A stretch of 64,000 bases of DNA, taken from assembly GCA_963784065.1 (NCBI GenBank), contig CAWAQA010000008.1, forward strand, positions 166,795 to 230,794, read 5' to 3'. The position numbers and the translations under genes were made by a program. Positions within the stretch are counted from its first letter, which is position 1, and the number at the start of each line of letters is the position of its first letter. The DNA comes from CAWAQA01 sp963784065 (GTDB taxonomy: Bacteria > Acidobacteriota > Vicinamibacteria > Vicinamibacterales > UBA2999). The notes under the pieces are model-generated. The model was not told the origin of the DNA, ran no database searches, and was given only the letters and a program-made list of their open reading frames with translations. Positions 17,883 to 27,188 of this stretch are shown in pieces.

Positions 17883-19320
17883 ATGGCTCGCAGCCTTTCA
17901 CTCGTGCTCGCGGTCGCCGGTTTGTCCGTCGCGGCGCTGGGCGTACGCGTGCCGGCCCAGGGATTCGGCTTCGGCGGCCCGCAGGAGGAAAAGAAGGTCG
18001 TCGAACGGTTCGACACGGACGGCGACAAGCGCCTGAACGCGGCGGAGCGCCGCGCGGCGCGCGCGGCGGTCGGCGGCTGGAGCACGCGGCCGGGGCGCAT
18101 GGGGTCGGCGCTGTCTGGCGCGATGCCGGGGCCGTCGCTGACGCCGGCGCAGGTCAAGACCTACCGGAACGAACCCGTATACGACCTCGCGACGCTGCGG
18201 ACGTTCTTCCTCCGGTTCGAGGCCGGCGACTGGGAACAGGAGCTGATGGCCTTCTACAACACCGACGTCGAGGTGCCCGCTGACGTGACGGTGGACGGGA
18301 CGACGTTCAAGGACGCGGGCGTTCACTTCCGCGGCATGTCCTCATACCGGATGGTGCCGGAGGGCTTCAAGCACTCGCTGAACCTGTCGCTCGACTGGAT
18401 GCACGACAAGCAGGACCTTGGCGGGTACCAGACCTTCAACCTCCTCAACTCGAACAACGACCCGACGTTCGTGCGCACGGTGCTCTACTCGGAGATCTCG
18501 CGCCGCTACATCGCGACGCCGAAGACCAATTACGTGCGCGTGGCGATCAACGGCGAGAGCTGGGGCGTCTACGTCAACGCGCAGCAGTTCAACGGCGACT
18601 TCGTGCGCGAGTGGTTCGGCACGCGCGGCGGCGCGCGCTGGAAGGTTCCTGGCACCCCGCGCGGACGCGGCGGCCTCGAGTACCTCGGTGAGGACGCGGC
18701 CGCTTACAAGCGGCTCTACGAGATCAGGACGGACGACGACGCGAAGTCGTGGGCCGGCCTCATCGCGCTGTGCCGCGTCCTCAATACGACGCCGCCGGAG
18801 AAGCTGGAAGAGGCGCTGGCCCCTGTCCTCGACATCGACGCCACGCTCAGGTTCCTCGCCCTCGAAATGGCGATGGTGAACAGCGACGGCTACTGGGCGC
18901 GGGCAAGCGATTACAACCTGTACCAGGACGTGACAGGCCGCTTCCATGTCATTCCGCACGACGTGAACGAGGCGCTCGGATCGAGCCGACGGCCGCGGCG
19001 GCTTCGGCGAGCAGGGCGTGGAGCTCGACCCGCTGGTGGGCCTGACCGATTCGTCCCGGCCGCTGCGCTCGAAGCTGCTTGCGGTGCCGGCGCTGCGGCA
19101 GCGCTACCTGGAATACGTCGGCGACATCGCCGAGCAGTGGCTCGATTGGCAGAAGCTCGAGCCGATGGCAGCGCAGTACCAGGCGCTCATCGCGGCGGAC
19201 GTCAAGGCCGACACGCGCAAGCTGGAGAGCTTCGAAGCGTTCCAGGGAGGCATCGCACGGCTCCGGAGCTTCGTCGACCAGCGGCGCGCATTCCTGTTGA
19301 AATACAAGCCAGCGGAATGA
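17883..19320 (+). CDS. exported CotH-family kinase-like protein with EF-hand, frameshifted
   Basis: About 478 residues. A signal peptide (SLVLAVAGLSVAALGVRVPAQ) is followed by an EF-hand-like loop, DTDGDKRLNAAE (44-55). The CotH domain follows: VHFRGMSSYRMVPEG, KHSLNLSLDW, NLLNSNNDPTFVR, VAINGESWGVYVNAQQFN, LALEMAMVNSDGYWARASDYNLY and FHVIPHDVNEALG; the last two hold the catalytic-loop and metal-binding residues of CotH kinases. One insertion near 18985 moves the last 100 residues to another frame. CotH proteins phosphorylate secreted proteins in Bacillus; in this non-spore-former the target is unknown. The stop overlaps the next ATG. Confidence 0.85.
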
Positions 19321-19571
19321 ATCCTGACAGGCACGTCATGCAGCGCTGGACGCGCTGGCATTCCGACGACTGGACGCTGGTCGTGGTCGAGACGGACAAG
19401 GGCGAGTTCTTCTACAACGCCTCACAGGGCAATCTCGAGGATCCGCCGCGGCCGGCGGCGAGCAAGACTGACGCCCAGCATCGTGCAGAGGACGTGGTCC
19501 GCAACAGCGGCCATCGATGCGTGGCCCGGTGCAGCTTCTGGGTGCCGGACACGCCCGAAGACCTCGACTGA
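19317..19571 (+). CDS. small conserved-looking hypothetical protein
   Basis: 84 residues, starting in the ATGA that also ends the CotH gene, so it is translationally coupled to it. It is soluble and rich in Trp and acidic residues (WHSDDWTLVVVETDKGEFFYN). Not recognised. Coupling suggests a function tied to the CotH protein, but it lacks a signal peptide. Confidence 0.55.
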   Translation: MNPDRHVMQRWTRWHSDDWTLVVVETDKGEFFYNASQGNLEDPPRPAASKTDAQHRAEDVVRNSGHRCVARCSFWVPDTPEDLD

Positions 19572-19596
19572 CGGGTCGCGCTTCCCTCCCGTGGCG

Positions 19597-19612
19597 TCCG
19601 GCTCGAGCCGGA
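19597..19612. repeat. perfect palindrome TCCGGCTCGAGCCGGA
   Basis: A 16-base perfect palindrome in the intergenic space before the next methyltransferase; a variant of the REP-like family seen at 5378, 8468 and 21350 (central TTCA replaced by CG). Confidence 0.45.
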
Positions 19613-19671
19613 AGAGCGGAGACCGCGGCACGGGTGGTAGCATGTGGCCCTCCGTCCGGGAGGGAGGACTC

Positions 19672-20472
19672 ATGATCAGTGTCAGCGCGCGTCGTATCAC
19701 CCTGGCGTTCGTGTTCGCGGCTGCCCTCGCCACGATGGCAGCGGCGCAGCAAACCGCACCGTTCGAGCCGACCGTCGGCCAGGAAGGCAAGGACGTTGTC
19801 TGGGTGCCGACGCCGCCCGAGCTGGTCGAGAAGATGCTCGATGTCGCGAAGGTGACGCCGCAGGACTACGTCATGGACCTTGGGTCCGGAGACGGGCGGA
19901 ATGTCATCGCCGCAGCCAAGCGAGGCGCGACGGCGCTCGGCGTCGAATACAACCCCGACATGGTAGAGCTGTCGAAGCGGAACGCGGCGGCCGCCGGCGT
20001 TTCGGGCAAAGCGACGTTCGTCCAGGGCGACATGTACGAGGCGGACATCGCGAAGGCGAACGTGATGGCGCTGTTCCTCCTGCCCAGCAACATGAACCGG
20101 CTCCAGCCGAAGTTCTTCAACCTCGCGCCGGGCAGCCGCATCGTGTCGAACACGTTCGGCATGGAGGGCTGGACGGCCGACCAGACCGAGACGCGGCCCG
20201 ATTGCAGCGCGTGGTGCACGGTGCTGCTGTGGATCGTCCCGGCGAAGGTCGAAGGCACATGGCAGACGCCGCAGGGACCCCTGACGCTGAAACAGGACTT
20301 CCAGATGCTGTCCGGCACCCTCGGCACCACGCCGATCACGGAGGGCCGGCTGCGTGGCGAGGAGATCTCGTTCAAGGCCGGGAGCGCCACGTACACCGGG
20401 CGCGTGAAGGGCAGCGCGATGGAAGGCACCGTCAGCGGCGGCGCTACCTGGACCGCACGCCGCGCCTCCTGA
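19672..20472 (+). CDS. exported class I SAM-dependent methyltransferase
   Basis: 266 residues. Start ATG 19672 is set by a strong ribosome-binding site (GGGAGGGAGG five bases before) and by the signal peptide that follows (RITLAFVFAAALATMAAAQQ). The methyltransferase domain has motif I YVMDLGSGDGRNVIAAA and the acidic motif GVEYNPDMVELS, then FVQGDMYEAD. The C-terminal 70 residues (from about AKVEGTWQTPQG) are an extra beta-rich segment with repeated small strands, typical of secreted proteins. It is the second methyltransferase in this window with a signal peptide. Substrate unknown. Confidence 0.82.
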   Translation: MISVSARRITLAFVFAAALATMAAAQQTAPFEPTVGQEGKDVVWVPTPPELVEKMLDVAKVTPQDYVMDLGSGDGRNVIAAAKRGATALGVEYNPDMVELSKRNAAAAGVSGKATFVQGDMYEADIAKANVMALFLLPSNMNRLQPKFFNLAPGSRIVSNTFGMEGWTADQTETRPDCSAWCTVLLWIVPAKVEGTWQTPQGPLTLKQDFQMLSGTLGTTPITEGRLRGEEISFKAGSATYTGRVKGSAMEGTVSGGATWTARRAS

Positions 20473-20540
20473 ATCGAGCGGGCAGCCGGCAGCGAACCTG
20501 CCCGCTGCCCACTGCCACTATCAGCGCTATACTCCGCGCC

Positions 20541-21344
20541 ATGATGAAACAGATGCTCCGCACCGCGTTCGTGTTGTGTCTCGTCGCGCCGTGGGGGGTG
20601 GCCTCCGCCGGCGCGCAGCTCGTCGCGCCCGGCGAGTCCGGCATCGCCATGGGGCACGTGCACCTGACCGTCCGTGACGTGGAGGCCAACCGCAAGTTCT
20701 GGACCGCGCTGGGCGGCATCCCCGTCCAGAACGGTCAGCTGCAGCTGATCCAGTTTCCGGGCGTGTTCGTCATGCTTCGGCAGGGTGAGCCGTCCGGCGG
20801 CAGCGTCGGCAGCGTGATCAACCACTTCGGCTTCAACGTGAAGAACATGAAGGAGTCGAAGGCGCGGTGGCAGGCCGCGGGGATCAAGGTCGACCCGGGC
20901 AACCGTGACGAACAAGCCTGGATCATGACCCCCGACAACGCTCGCGTCGAGATCCTCGAGGACACGGCGATCGCGGCGCCCATGGTGATGCACCACGTGC
21001 ACTGGAACACGACCGCGATTCCCGAGATGAAGGCGTGGTACGTGAAGACCTTCGGCGCCGTTCCCGGCAAGCGTGGGAACTTCGAGGCGGCGGATCTCCC
21101 CGGCGTCAACCTGACGTTCGCCGGCACCGAAACCCCGGTGGTCGGCACGCGCGGCCGCGCCTTCGATCATGTCGGGTTCGAGGTGCGTAACCTGGAGGCC
21201 TTCACGAAGAAGCTGGAGGCGGCGGGCGTGAAGTTCGATCGCGCGTATGGCAAGCTGCCGAACTCGAATACGGCGATCGCCTTCTTCACCGATCCGTGGG
21301 GCACCTACATCGAGCTGACCGAGAACCTCGCGCCCGCACGCTAG
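20541..21344 (+). CDS. exported two-domain VOC (glyoxalase/dioxygenase-like) protein
   Basis: 267 residues with signal peptide MMKQMLRTAFVLCLVAPWGVASAGAQ. Two vicinal-oxygen-chelate modules follow: one opening MGHVHLTVRDVEANRKFW, one opening VMHHVHWNTTAIPEMKAWY and closing FFTDPWGTYIELTENL. The His and Glu at those edges are the usual metal ligands. The ATG at 20541 is preferred because the open frame upstream is antisense-like noise. The reaction cannot be predicted; an exported location is unusual for the family. Confidence 0.82.
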   Translation: MMKQMLRTAFVLCLVAPWGVASAGAQLVAPGESGIAMGHVHLTVRDVEANRKFWTALGGIPVQNGQLQLIQFPGVFVMLRQGEPSGGSVGSVINHFGFNVKNMKESKARWQAAGIKVDPGNRDEQAWIMTPDNARVEILEDTAIAAPMVMHHVHWNTTAIPEMKAWYVKTFGAVPGKRGNFEAADLPGVNLTFAGTETPVVGTRGRAFDHVGFEVRNLEAFTKKLEAAGVKFDRAYGKLPNSNTAIAFFTDPWGTYIELTENLAPAR

Positions 21345-21349
21345 GCGTC

Positions 21350-21408
21350 GCAGGGGCCGGCTTCAGCCGGCCCGAGGCCGAAAGGGCCGGCTGAAGCCGG
21401 CCCCCTGC
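21350..21408. terminator. inverted pair of REP-like palindromes; bidirectional terminator-like
   Basis: GCAGGGGCCGGCTTCAGCC... on the left is mirrored on the right as ...GGCTGAAGCCGGCCCCCTGC with a 10-base spacer, so the two arms form one very stable hairpin and each arm is itself palindromic. It sits exactly between two convergent genes (ends 21344 and 21417), the usual place for paired REP units and for bidirectional termination. Confidence 0.65.
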
Positions 21409-21416
21409 ATCGGAAC

Positions 21417-21674
21417 TCACTCCGCTCGCGCCCGGCTCTGCAGGAACGCCATGCTTCCCGCGCTGCTGCCGAAAACCAGCCGCGCTTCCTCCCACAATCC
21501 GGGCGCCTCCTCGTGCGGGCACGGGCTCGTGCACGCGGCGCTCGGCGCGTCGGCGCGGAGCCGCCGCTCGTGGTTGACCATCGCGTCATGCCATCCGGCC
21601 AAACGGTCGGCGAGCTCGCGCGCTTCGTGTGTCCCCACCTGGCAGGCGAGGGTCTTGTAGAATTGATGTGGCAC
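21417..21674 (-). CDS. small hypothetical protein
   Basis: 85 residues, GTG start at 21674 chosen because AAGGAG lies seven bases before it. Opens PHQFYKTLACQVGTHEARE and continues with a helical, charged sequence (LADRLAGWHDAMVNHERRL). Two Cys lie in a CTSPCPHEEAPGLWEEAR segment. No signal peptide. Not recognised as a named family. The good start site and convergent REP terminator support it being real. Confidence 0.62.
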   Translation of the reverse strand: MPHQFYKTLACQVGTHEARELADRLAGWHDAMVNHERRLRADAPSAACTSPCPHEEAPGLWEEARLVFGSSAGSMAFLQSRARAE

Positions 21675-21943
21675 TCTGGCTCCTTGACGCGACCCCGACG
21701 CGCGTCGAATCCTGAAGAGCGGAACGAATAAGGGGAGATGAAAACGGGACCCGCTCGGCCGTGATGCGGCCGGGCGCCGGATCAGAACCGAGACTGGATC
21801 GGGAAGATGCGCAACTCCCATGTCGGGAGTCTGCGCGGCGGCCAAGCCATAAACGCGACTGCCATCGGTTCCCCGATTAGACGAGAACTCCGCGCGGCTG
21901 TCAATCCTGTCGTGCCGCCACCTCGAGCCCGCTGAGGTCCGCC

Positions 21944-22400
21944 CTATTGCACGTCGAGCAGCTCCACGTCGAAGACGAGCGTGGCATTCGGCGGAATCGA
22001 TCCGCTCCCTGTCGCTCCGTAGGCCAGTTCGGGTGGAATCACCAGGCGCCGCTGCCCGCCGGCCCGCATGCCGACGAGGCCTTGATCCCAGCCGCGAATC
22101 ACGCTCCCCGGCCCCAAGCCGGAACGCGAACGGCTGGCGCCCGATTGACGAATCGAAGAGCCGTCCCTTGCTCTCAGCCTGCGCCGGATCGTAGAGCCAT
22201 CCGCTGTAGTTGACCAACAGCGCCCGGCCGCCGACCGCCTCGGTCCCGGCTCCCACGCGCAGATCGGTTTGCGAGAACGGCGCGCTCGGCTGCGGTGTCG
22301 AGGGCGCGGTCGGCGACGAGTCATCGCCGCCGCCGCACGCGGCGGCCAGCAAGGCGGTGAGGAGAACGAGGGCGATAGACGTTTTCGAAACGAGTGTCAT
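21944..22400 (-). CDS. FKBP-type peptidyl-prolyl isomerase lipoprotein, frameshifted
   Basis: Catalyses cis-trans isomerisation of prolyl bonds, here as an envelope lipoprotein. The ATG at 22400 gives MTLVSKTSIALVLLTALLAAAC, a type II signal peptide, then a short Ser/Pro linker. The FKBP domain includes LLVNYSGWLYD, GRLFDSS, FRLG, SVIRGWDQGLVGMRAGGQRR, IPPELAYG and ATLVFDVELLDV, covering the known active-site aromatic and Asp residues. A one-base insertion near 22110-22120 separates the two halves. Confidence 0.88.
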
Positions 22401-22638
22401 GACAGACCAGTCTACCCGTCTACCCGGGAAAAGCGAGCAGGCCAGGTGTTGACCCCGCCGCCCGCATGGCCTGGCTTCCAGCACGCGTCCAGACGCGGCA
22501 ACGTGGCCAGTCGGTCGCGCGGATCACAACTCATCGTCAACGACGATCCGTACACGGCGCCTCGTGCCGCGCGAATGCGGCCGCGCCGCATATGCGCGAC
22601 CCTCAGGCACGAGCCTTGCCTCAACGTTACAGGAACCC

Positions 22639-23040
22639 ATGACAGAGCCCCCCAAAGTGCTGATCGTGGATGACGACGCATCCATCCGCGGCCTTCTCGC
22701 GGAAGTAGTGAGACGAGAAGGTCGCACGCCTGTGCTCGCGGCCTCCGGCCTCGAAGGCTACGCCTCCCTGGCCGCCTTCGGGTCCAGGATTTCACTGGTG
22801 CTTCTCGACCTGTCAATGCCGGAAATGGACGGGTTCGCGTTTCGCGACCTCCAGCTGGAGGATCCGGATCTGGCCGAGATTCCCACTGTCGTGCTTACCG
22901 GCCATGCGCTCACGGCAGACGAGCTGTCGTTCATGCGCCCGGCTGCCGTGGTCCTCAAGCCCGCCCCGCTCGCCGAGATCCGCGCGGCCGTTCGGGAATT
23001 CGGACAACACCCGACACGCGCCCGGGTGCAAAAACAGTAG
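22639..23040 (+). CDS. single-domain response regulator
   Basis: 133 residues, all receiver domain. Asp11/Asp12 in VDDDAS, phosphoacceptor Asp57 in VLLDLSMPEMDG, Thr87 in VVLTGHA and Lys107 in VVLKPAP are present. ATG 22639 is preferred over the longer frame because the conserved first strand (PKVLIVDDD) begins right after it. No adjacent kinase. The third lone receiver in the first 23 kb. Confidence 0.9.
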   Translation: MTEPPKVLIVDDDASIRGLLAEVVRREGRTPVLAASGLEGYASLAAFGSRISLVLLDLSMPEMDGFAFRDLQLEDPDLAEIPTVVLTGHALTADELSFMRPAAVVLKPAPLAEIRAAVREFGQHPTRARVQKQ

Positions 23041-23163
23041 AACGTGGGCAGTTGGCTGTGGCTCCATCACGGCCAGCTGCCGACGGGGCCTGCACTTGCC
23101 TCAGGAAGACTCTACCGAACTTATCAACTTTACTTTTACTTCTCCCCTTCTCAGTACTCGTCA

Positions 23164-23207
23164 ACTTCACTTCTTCCACTTCTTCCACTTCTTCCACTTC
23201 TTCCACC
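23164..23207. repeat. tandem repeat of CTTCTTCCA
   Basis: Four near-perfect 9-base units, all pyrimidine-rich on the plus strand, lie just past the stop of the minus-strand lipoprotein gene. No promoter-like or coding role is visible. It is a simple sequence prone to length change. Confidence 0.8.
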
Positions 23208-23217
23208 TAGCGCCCCC

Positions 23218-23628
23218 TCACTCTATCTCTCGCCTCAGCGCGGCGACGTTCGCCGAATACCACGTTCCCCATTCGGCCATCGGGACCTGCCATTCGAGCT
23301 GCCGGGCCGTCAGCGGCTCGCCCGGACGGAGCTCGCGCAGCGAGTCATGGCGCATGCGCAGGGCGGCGACGAATCGCGACCGGTATTGCTCGGGGAGCTG
23401 CGGATGGATCCTCGCCAGTACCGGGTCGGTGGCGACGGCGGACGCGTCGAGCGCCTCCTTCAGCGCCGCCGATACCTTTTCGACCTCGAGGGGCGAGAGC
23501 CTGCTGGCCTCGTCCGCCTTCACCACCGACGTGGTGAACGCGTCGATCTGCCGGCGCTCGTCTGACGACCACTTGCCGCATCCGGCGGCGGCGAGGACGA
23601 GCACAAGCAGCAGGGCGGGCATTCGCAT
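23218..23628 (-). CDS. hypothetical lipoprotein
   Basis: 136 residues beginning MRMPALLLVLVLAAAGC, a clear type II signal peptide (lipobox AAGC). The mature part is helical and polar (SDERRQIDAFTTSVVKADEA..., LPEQYRSRFVAALRMRHDSL) and ends AEWGTWYSANVAALRREIE. No family recognised. Probably a periplasm-facing anchored protein. Confidence 0.75.
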   Translation of the reverse strand: MRMPALLLVLVLAAAGCGKWSSDERRQIDAFTTSVVKADEASRLSPLEVEKVSAALKEALDASAVATDPVLARIHPQLPEQYRSRFVAALRMRHDSLRELRPGEPLTARQLEWQVPMAEWGTWYSANVAALRREIE

Positions 23629-24002
23629 CGACACGTCACTCTCCTCAACGCCAGTCTCCGGCTCGAACGCTGGTTGTGGACGAAAACCCCGTGCTCGACC
23701 TTGGCCACTCGTAGCCCTGACCAGGGCCGCCCCACGACTGGATGAACTACCTGTCGGCTGGCCTGCAGTACGGGTGGGCGAATGCCGCATTGGCGCGGGG
23801 CGGGTCGAATGCGGCCCCTTTTACCATCGGCGATGGTGGCCGGGCGGTGGACCGCACCCCTCCAACCGCCAGGACTCTCCTCGTCATGTGCCACTCGTTC
23901 GCGGGTCCGGCCCGGCGGCCGGCCGGAAATGGAAATTACGGGAAGATTGTGCCCGGCAGGCCGCCGTTGAAGTTCGTGGCAGTCCTGCCGATAAGAAGGC
24001 CG

Positions 24003-24143
24003 ATGGAACTGCTGGCCCTGGTTGTCGTGTTCGCCATTTCGTGCGCCCTGGCCGTCGCTGCGGGCCACGGCGTCCTCCGCCTGATCTTCCGCGCGATGAC
24101 CCAGCTTCAGCCGGCTGCCAGCGGCACCAACCCGGCGTCGTAG
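24003..24143 (+). CDS. small membrane protein
   Basis: 46 residues: MELLALVVVFAISCALAVAA is one membrane helix, then a short amphipathic tail and a polar end. AGAAGG five bases before ATG 24003 is a good ribosome-binding site, whereas the longer open frame upstream has none. Function unknown. Confidence 0.5.
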   Translation: MELLALVVVFAISCALAVAAGHGVLRLIFRAMTQLQPAASGTNPAS

Positions 24144-24146
24144 CGG

Positions 24147-25050
24147 TTACTTCCGCTTTTCGCCTCTCACTCCGGGGTACATGACCCGGCCGCCCGCGCC
24201 TTCCCTCGTCGCGAACCGCTCACCCTCGTAGCACGCTTCTTCCAGCAACTCGAAGTTCGGATTCTTCTCGCGCGTGAGATACATGGCCATCGTCCACGGC
24301 TTCGTGTACACGTTCGGATCGTCGATGCGTCGCACCATACAGCAGGGTGTCTGCGTCAACGAGCGTCCACCGTTCCGTGACGCGCACGGCGTCGGTCGCA
24401 AAATTGCCGGTCACATCCAGCCACGACTTGCCGTTGTGGTTCGTCACGTCCACCACGAGCGTGTTCCCGTCCCAGCGGCCGCGCGAGTCTCCCATCCACA
24501 ACTGGATGCCCTCGCCAAGGTGGGGCCGGCCGTCCAGGTAGATCATTCGGGTGGTGTGTGCTTCCTCGCTGAGCATGACGATGGAGTCGCGGGTCTGGAT
24601 GATCTCGTTGATCGGCGACACGTGGAACGTGCGCGGCACTCCGGGCATCAGGCACAACGCGTTGGCGTCGAAATACTTGTCGAAGTTCGCGTCGCGGACG
24701 CGGGCGGCGGCCGGGAGATACGGAATCAAGCCGTCTGCCGTATCGACGATCCGCGTCTTCTGCGCCCGGTAGAACGTGTCGCCGGCGAACTCCTCGACGG
24801 AGATGTTCATGCCTGTCCGCCGCCAGACGCCGGACAGGTCGGGCGTGCCGGCGGCCGTGCGCGGCGGCGTGAACGTCTTCGCCTTCTCCACCGCGCATCG
24901 GTAAAACGCCGGCAGGTCGATGGTCGGGCATCCCGCCTGCGTGGACTGCCCGCCCTGGCCGCCCTGGCCTGCGACTGGCGTCGCCCACAGCCAGGAAACC
25001 GCCAGCACGATCACAAGCGTCCGCACGGGACGCACCTGGTGCGATCTCAC
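24147..25050 (-). CDS. exported hypothetical protein, frameshifted
   Basis: About 300 residues. Start GTG 25050, with GAGGGAGG placed five to eight bases before it, gives a signal peptide (VRTLVIVLAVSWLWATPVAGQ). The mature part contains TPDLSGVWRR, CLMPGVPRTFHVSP, IQTRDSIVMLSEEAHTTRMIYLDGR, GDSRGRWDGNTLVVDVTN and ERWTLVDADTLLY. I recognise this pattern as a family very abundant in acidobacterial genomes but without a known function. One indel near 24335 shifts to the last 60 residues (VYTKPWTMAMYL...). Confidence 0.78.
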
Positions 25051-25181
25051 GAAGCCTCCCTCTCCCTGGGGTCGAGTGTTCTGGACGGATTCTACGCCGG
25101 GCGCGTGCACGCACGACAGTGGAATAACCGGCGGCGGCGCGCCGGGCCGATCGCGAGGGAGCGCGGCTTCGCTGAAAGTTG

Positions 25182-25733
25182 CTACTCGAGGTTCATCGCG
25201 GACGCATACGACGCGCTGTCGGTGATGCCCGCCGTTGCCGCCGTCCAGCGCAGCGCGGCCCTGTCGTCGAGGCCGAACGCGCGCACACCCGAGCCGCCAT
25301 CGGTGATCGGGTTGGCTGTCGCCAGGAACCCGGACATCGTGCCTTCGGCCGAGCCGTTACAGGTGGCGGCCGGGTCGGCCACGGGCTTGCCCGCCCCTTC
25401 CAGGACGAAGCCATATCCGGACTTCTCGCCGATGGTGAGGTCAGCCGGAAGAAACGGCGCGCTGCCCATCGGCGCGCGTCCAAGGTCGGACAGCGTCTGG
25501 GCGTAGCCGCCGCCACCGCAACTCGATGCAAACGCCGCCTGGGCGCTGCTGATCGTCCGCAGTGACGCGATGGCCGAGCCTTCGTTGGCGGCCATGCGCG
25601 AACGGAGGAGGCCCGGGATGGCGATCGCCGCGAGGATGGCGATGATCGCAATCACGAGGAGCAATTCGATCAGGGTGAAGCCGGCGTTCCGTTCGGGGAT
25701 TCTGGGTTCCACCCCGTGTGCCGGGGCAAACAT
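25182..25733 (-). CDS. type IV pilin-like (prepilin) protein
   Basis: 183 residues. A short basic leader ends ERNAG, with cleavage before FTLIELLLVIAIIAILAAIA (Glu5 of the mature protein present), the class III signal of type IV pilins and pseudopilins. The body has SLRTISSAQAAFASSCGGGGYAQTLSDLG, common in acidobacterial minor pilins, and a Cys pair that may form a disulphide. No pilus assembly genes are adjacent. Confidence 0.88.
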   Translation of the reverse strand: MFAPAHGVEPRIPERNAGFTLIELLLVIAIIAILAAIAIPGLLRSRMAANEGSAIASLRTISSAQAAFASSCGGGGYAQTLSDLGRAPMGSAPFLPADLTIGEKSGYGFVLEGAGKPVADPAATCNGSAEGTMSGFLATANPITDGGSGVRAFGLDDRAALRWTAATAGITDSASYASAMNLE

Positions 25734-25933
25734 CGTTCCCGCCGCGGGCGTCCCGGAGAGCGGCGGCTATTTTGCTGCGCAGTCAATGACTTGCCACGAG
25801 CTGCGCAAGACAGTGCAGCACCGGTGGCATGCGGAGTCTCGACCTCGCATAACAGAATTCGCCGGGGCCGGCTCGGCGGCTCCGGTCTTCTACAATTGAG
25901 GCGTCAAAGGGTGACAGGGCTGCACGAATTCGC

Positions 25934-27188
25934 ATGGACGACGACGACAAGGGAACAGTAGACGATGTGCGGATGCGGGGCTTCGCGCGCCGCCATACGG
26001 TCGAAGCCGCCCTGACCTGGCTCGACGCGCAATTGCCGCCGCCGCGGCGTCGAGATCGTGCCGCTGCGGATGGCCGCAGGTCGCGTGTTGGCGGGCCCCG
26101 TCGTAAGCGACGTGGACGTACCCGGGTTCGACCGCGCCACGATGGACGGTTACGCCGTCGTGGCCGAGAGCACGGAAGGGGCGACGTCCTATAACCGCCT
26201 TCCCCTCGTCGTGCTCGGAGACTCGCTGCCGGGACATCCCTTTCCCGGCTCGGTCGGCATCGGTCAAGGCGTCCGAATCATGACGGGCGCGCCGCTGCCG
26301 TCAGGCTCCGACGCCGTGCTGCCCGCCGAGTGGATCGAAGACGCGGCCGCACCAGGCGCCACCGTCAGCGCCCTCGCCGCCGTGTCGCCTGGCAAACATG
26401 TCGGCAGACGCGGGGAGGACATCCTCCGCGGAACGACGCTGTTCAAGCCTGGACGTGTGCTGCGCCCGCAGGACCTGGGAGTGCTGAGTTCGGTGGGCGT
26501 GGGTGAGGTACGGGTGGTGAGGCGGCCGCAGGTCCGGTTGGTCGTGACCGGCAACGAACTGCTGCCATCCGGTTCGCAGCCCCACGGTTATCGAATCGTC
26601 GATGCCAACGGTCCGATGCTCGCGGCCCTTGTCGAGCGCGACGGAGGTCTCGTCGATTTCCCGGGTCTGGTTCCCGACGACCCGATGCCATCCTCGACGC
26701 GCTTCACGCCGCCGCGGATGTCGTCATCGTGTCCGGAGGCTCGAGCGTTGGAATCGAGGACCTGGCGCCGATGCTGGTCGCGCGTCATGGCGACCTGGCC
26801 ATCCACGGGATCGCCATGCGGCCCAGCAGTCCGACCGGACTCGGGCGCATCGGAGCATCGGCTCGTCTTTCTGCTCCCCGGCAATCCGGTATCGTGCCTC
26901 TGTGCCTACGATTTCTTCGCCGGCCGGGCGATTCGCGCGCTGGGCGGACGCAGCCGGGCGTGGCCGTACCGCTCTATACGCGCCAGGCTGGCGCGCAAGA
27001 TCAGCTCGCCGATCGGACGGCTGGACTACGCGCGCGTGCAGGTGATCGACGGGGCCGTTGAGCCCCTGGCCGTCGGCGGCGCGTCGGTGCTCTCGTCAAC
27101 CACGCGCGCCGACGGCTTCGTCATCGTCCCGGACGACAGCGAGGGCTTCGCGCCTGGCACCGACGTGGAGGTCTGGCTCTATGCGTGA
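25934..27188 (+). CDS. moeA: molybdopterin molybdotransferase MoeA, frameshifted
   Basis: Inserts molybdate (or tungstate) into adenylylated molybdopterin. About 415 residues. Domain landmarks in order: HTVEAALTWLDAQL, DVPGFDRATMDGYAVVA (the invariant FxxSxxDGY-like segment), VRIMTGAPLPSGSDAVLPAEW, VVTGNELL, IVDANGPML, VSGGSSVGIEDL, and VFLLPGNPVSCLCAYDFF. Several one-base indels separate these blocks (near 26045, 26690 and 26855). The stop overlaps the ATG of a second MoeA gene. Co-occurrence with mobA and Mo/W enzymes fits cofactor supply. Confidence 0.9.

Noticed and set aside
23164..23207. Tandem CTTCTTCCA units as a CRISPR array
   Set aside because: Units are 9 bases with no spacers and there are no cas genes; simple repeat.
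25934..25951. MDDDDK at the start of moeA, identical to an enterokinase tag
   Set aside because: Could hint at vector sequence, but it runs straight into a normal MoeA N-terminus in chromosomal context; chance.
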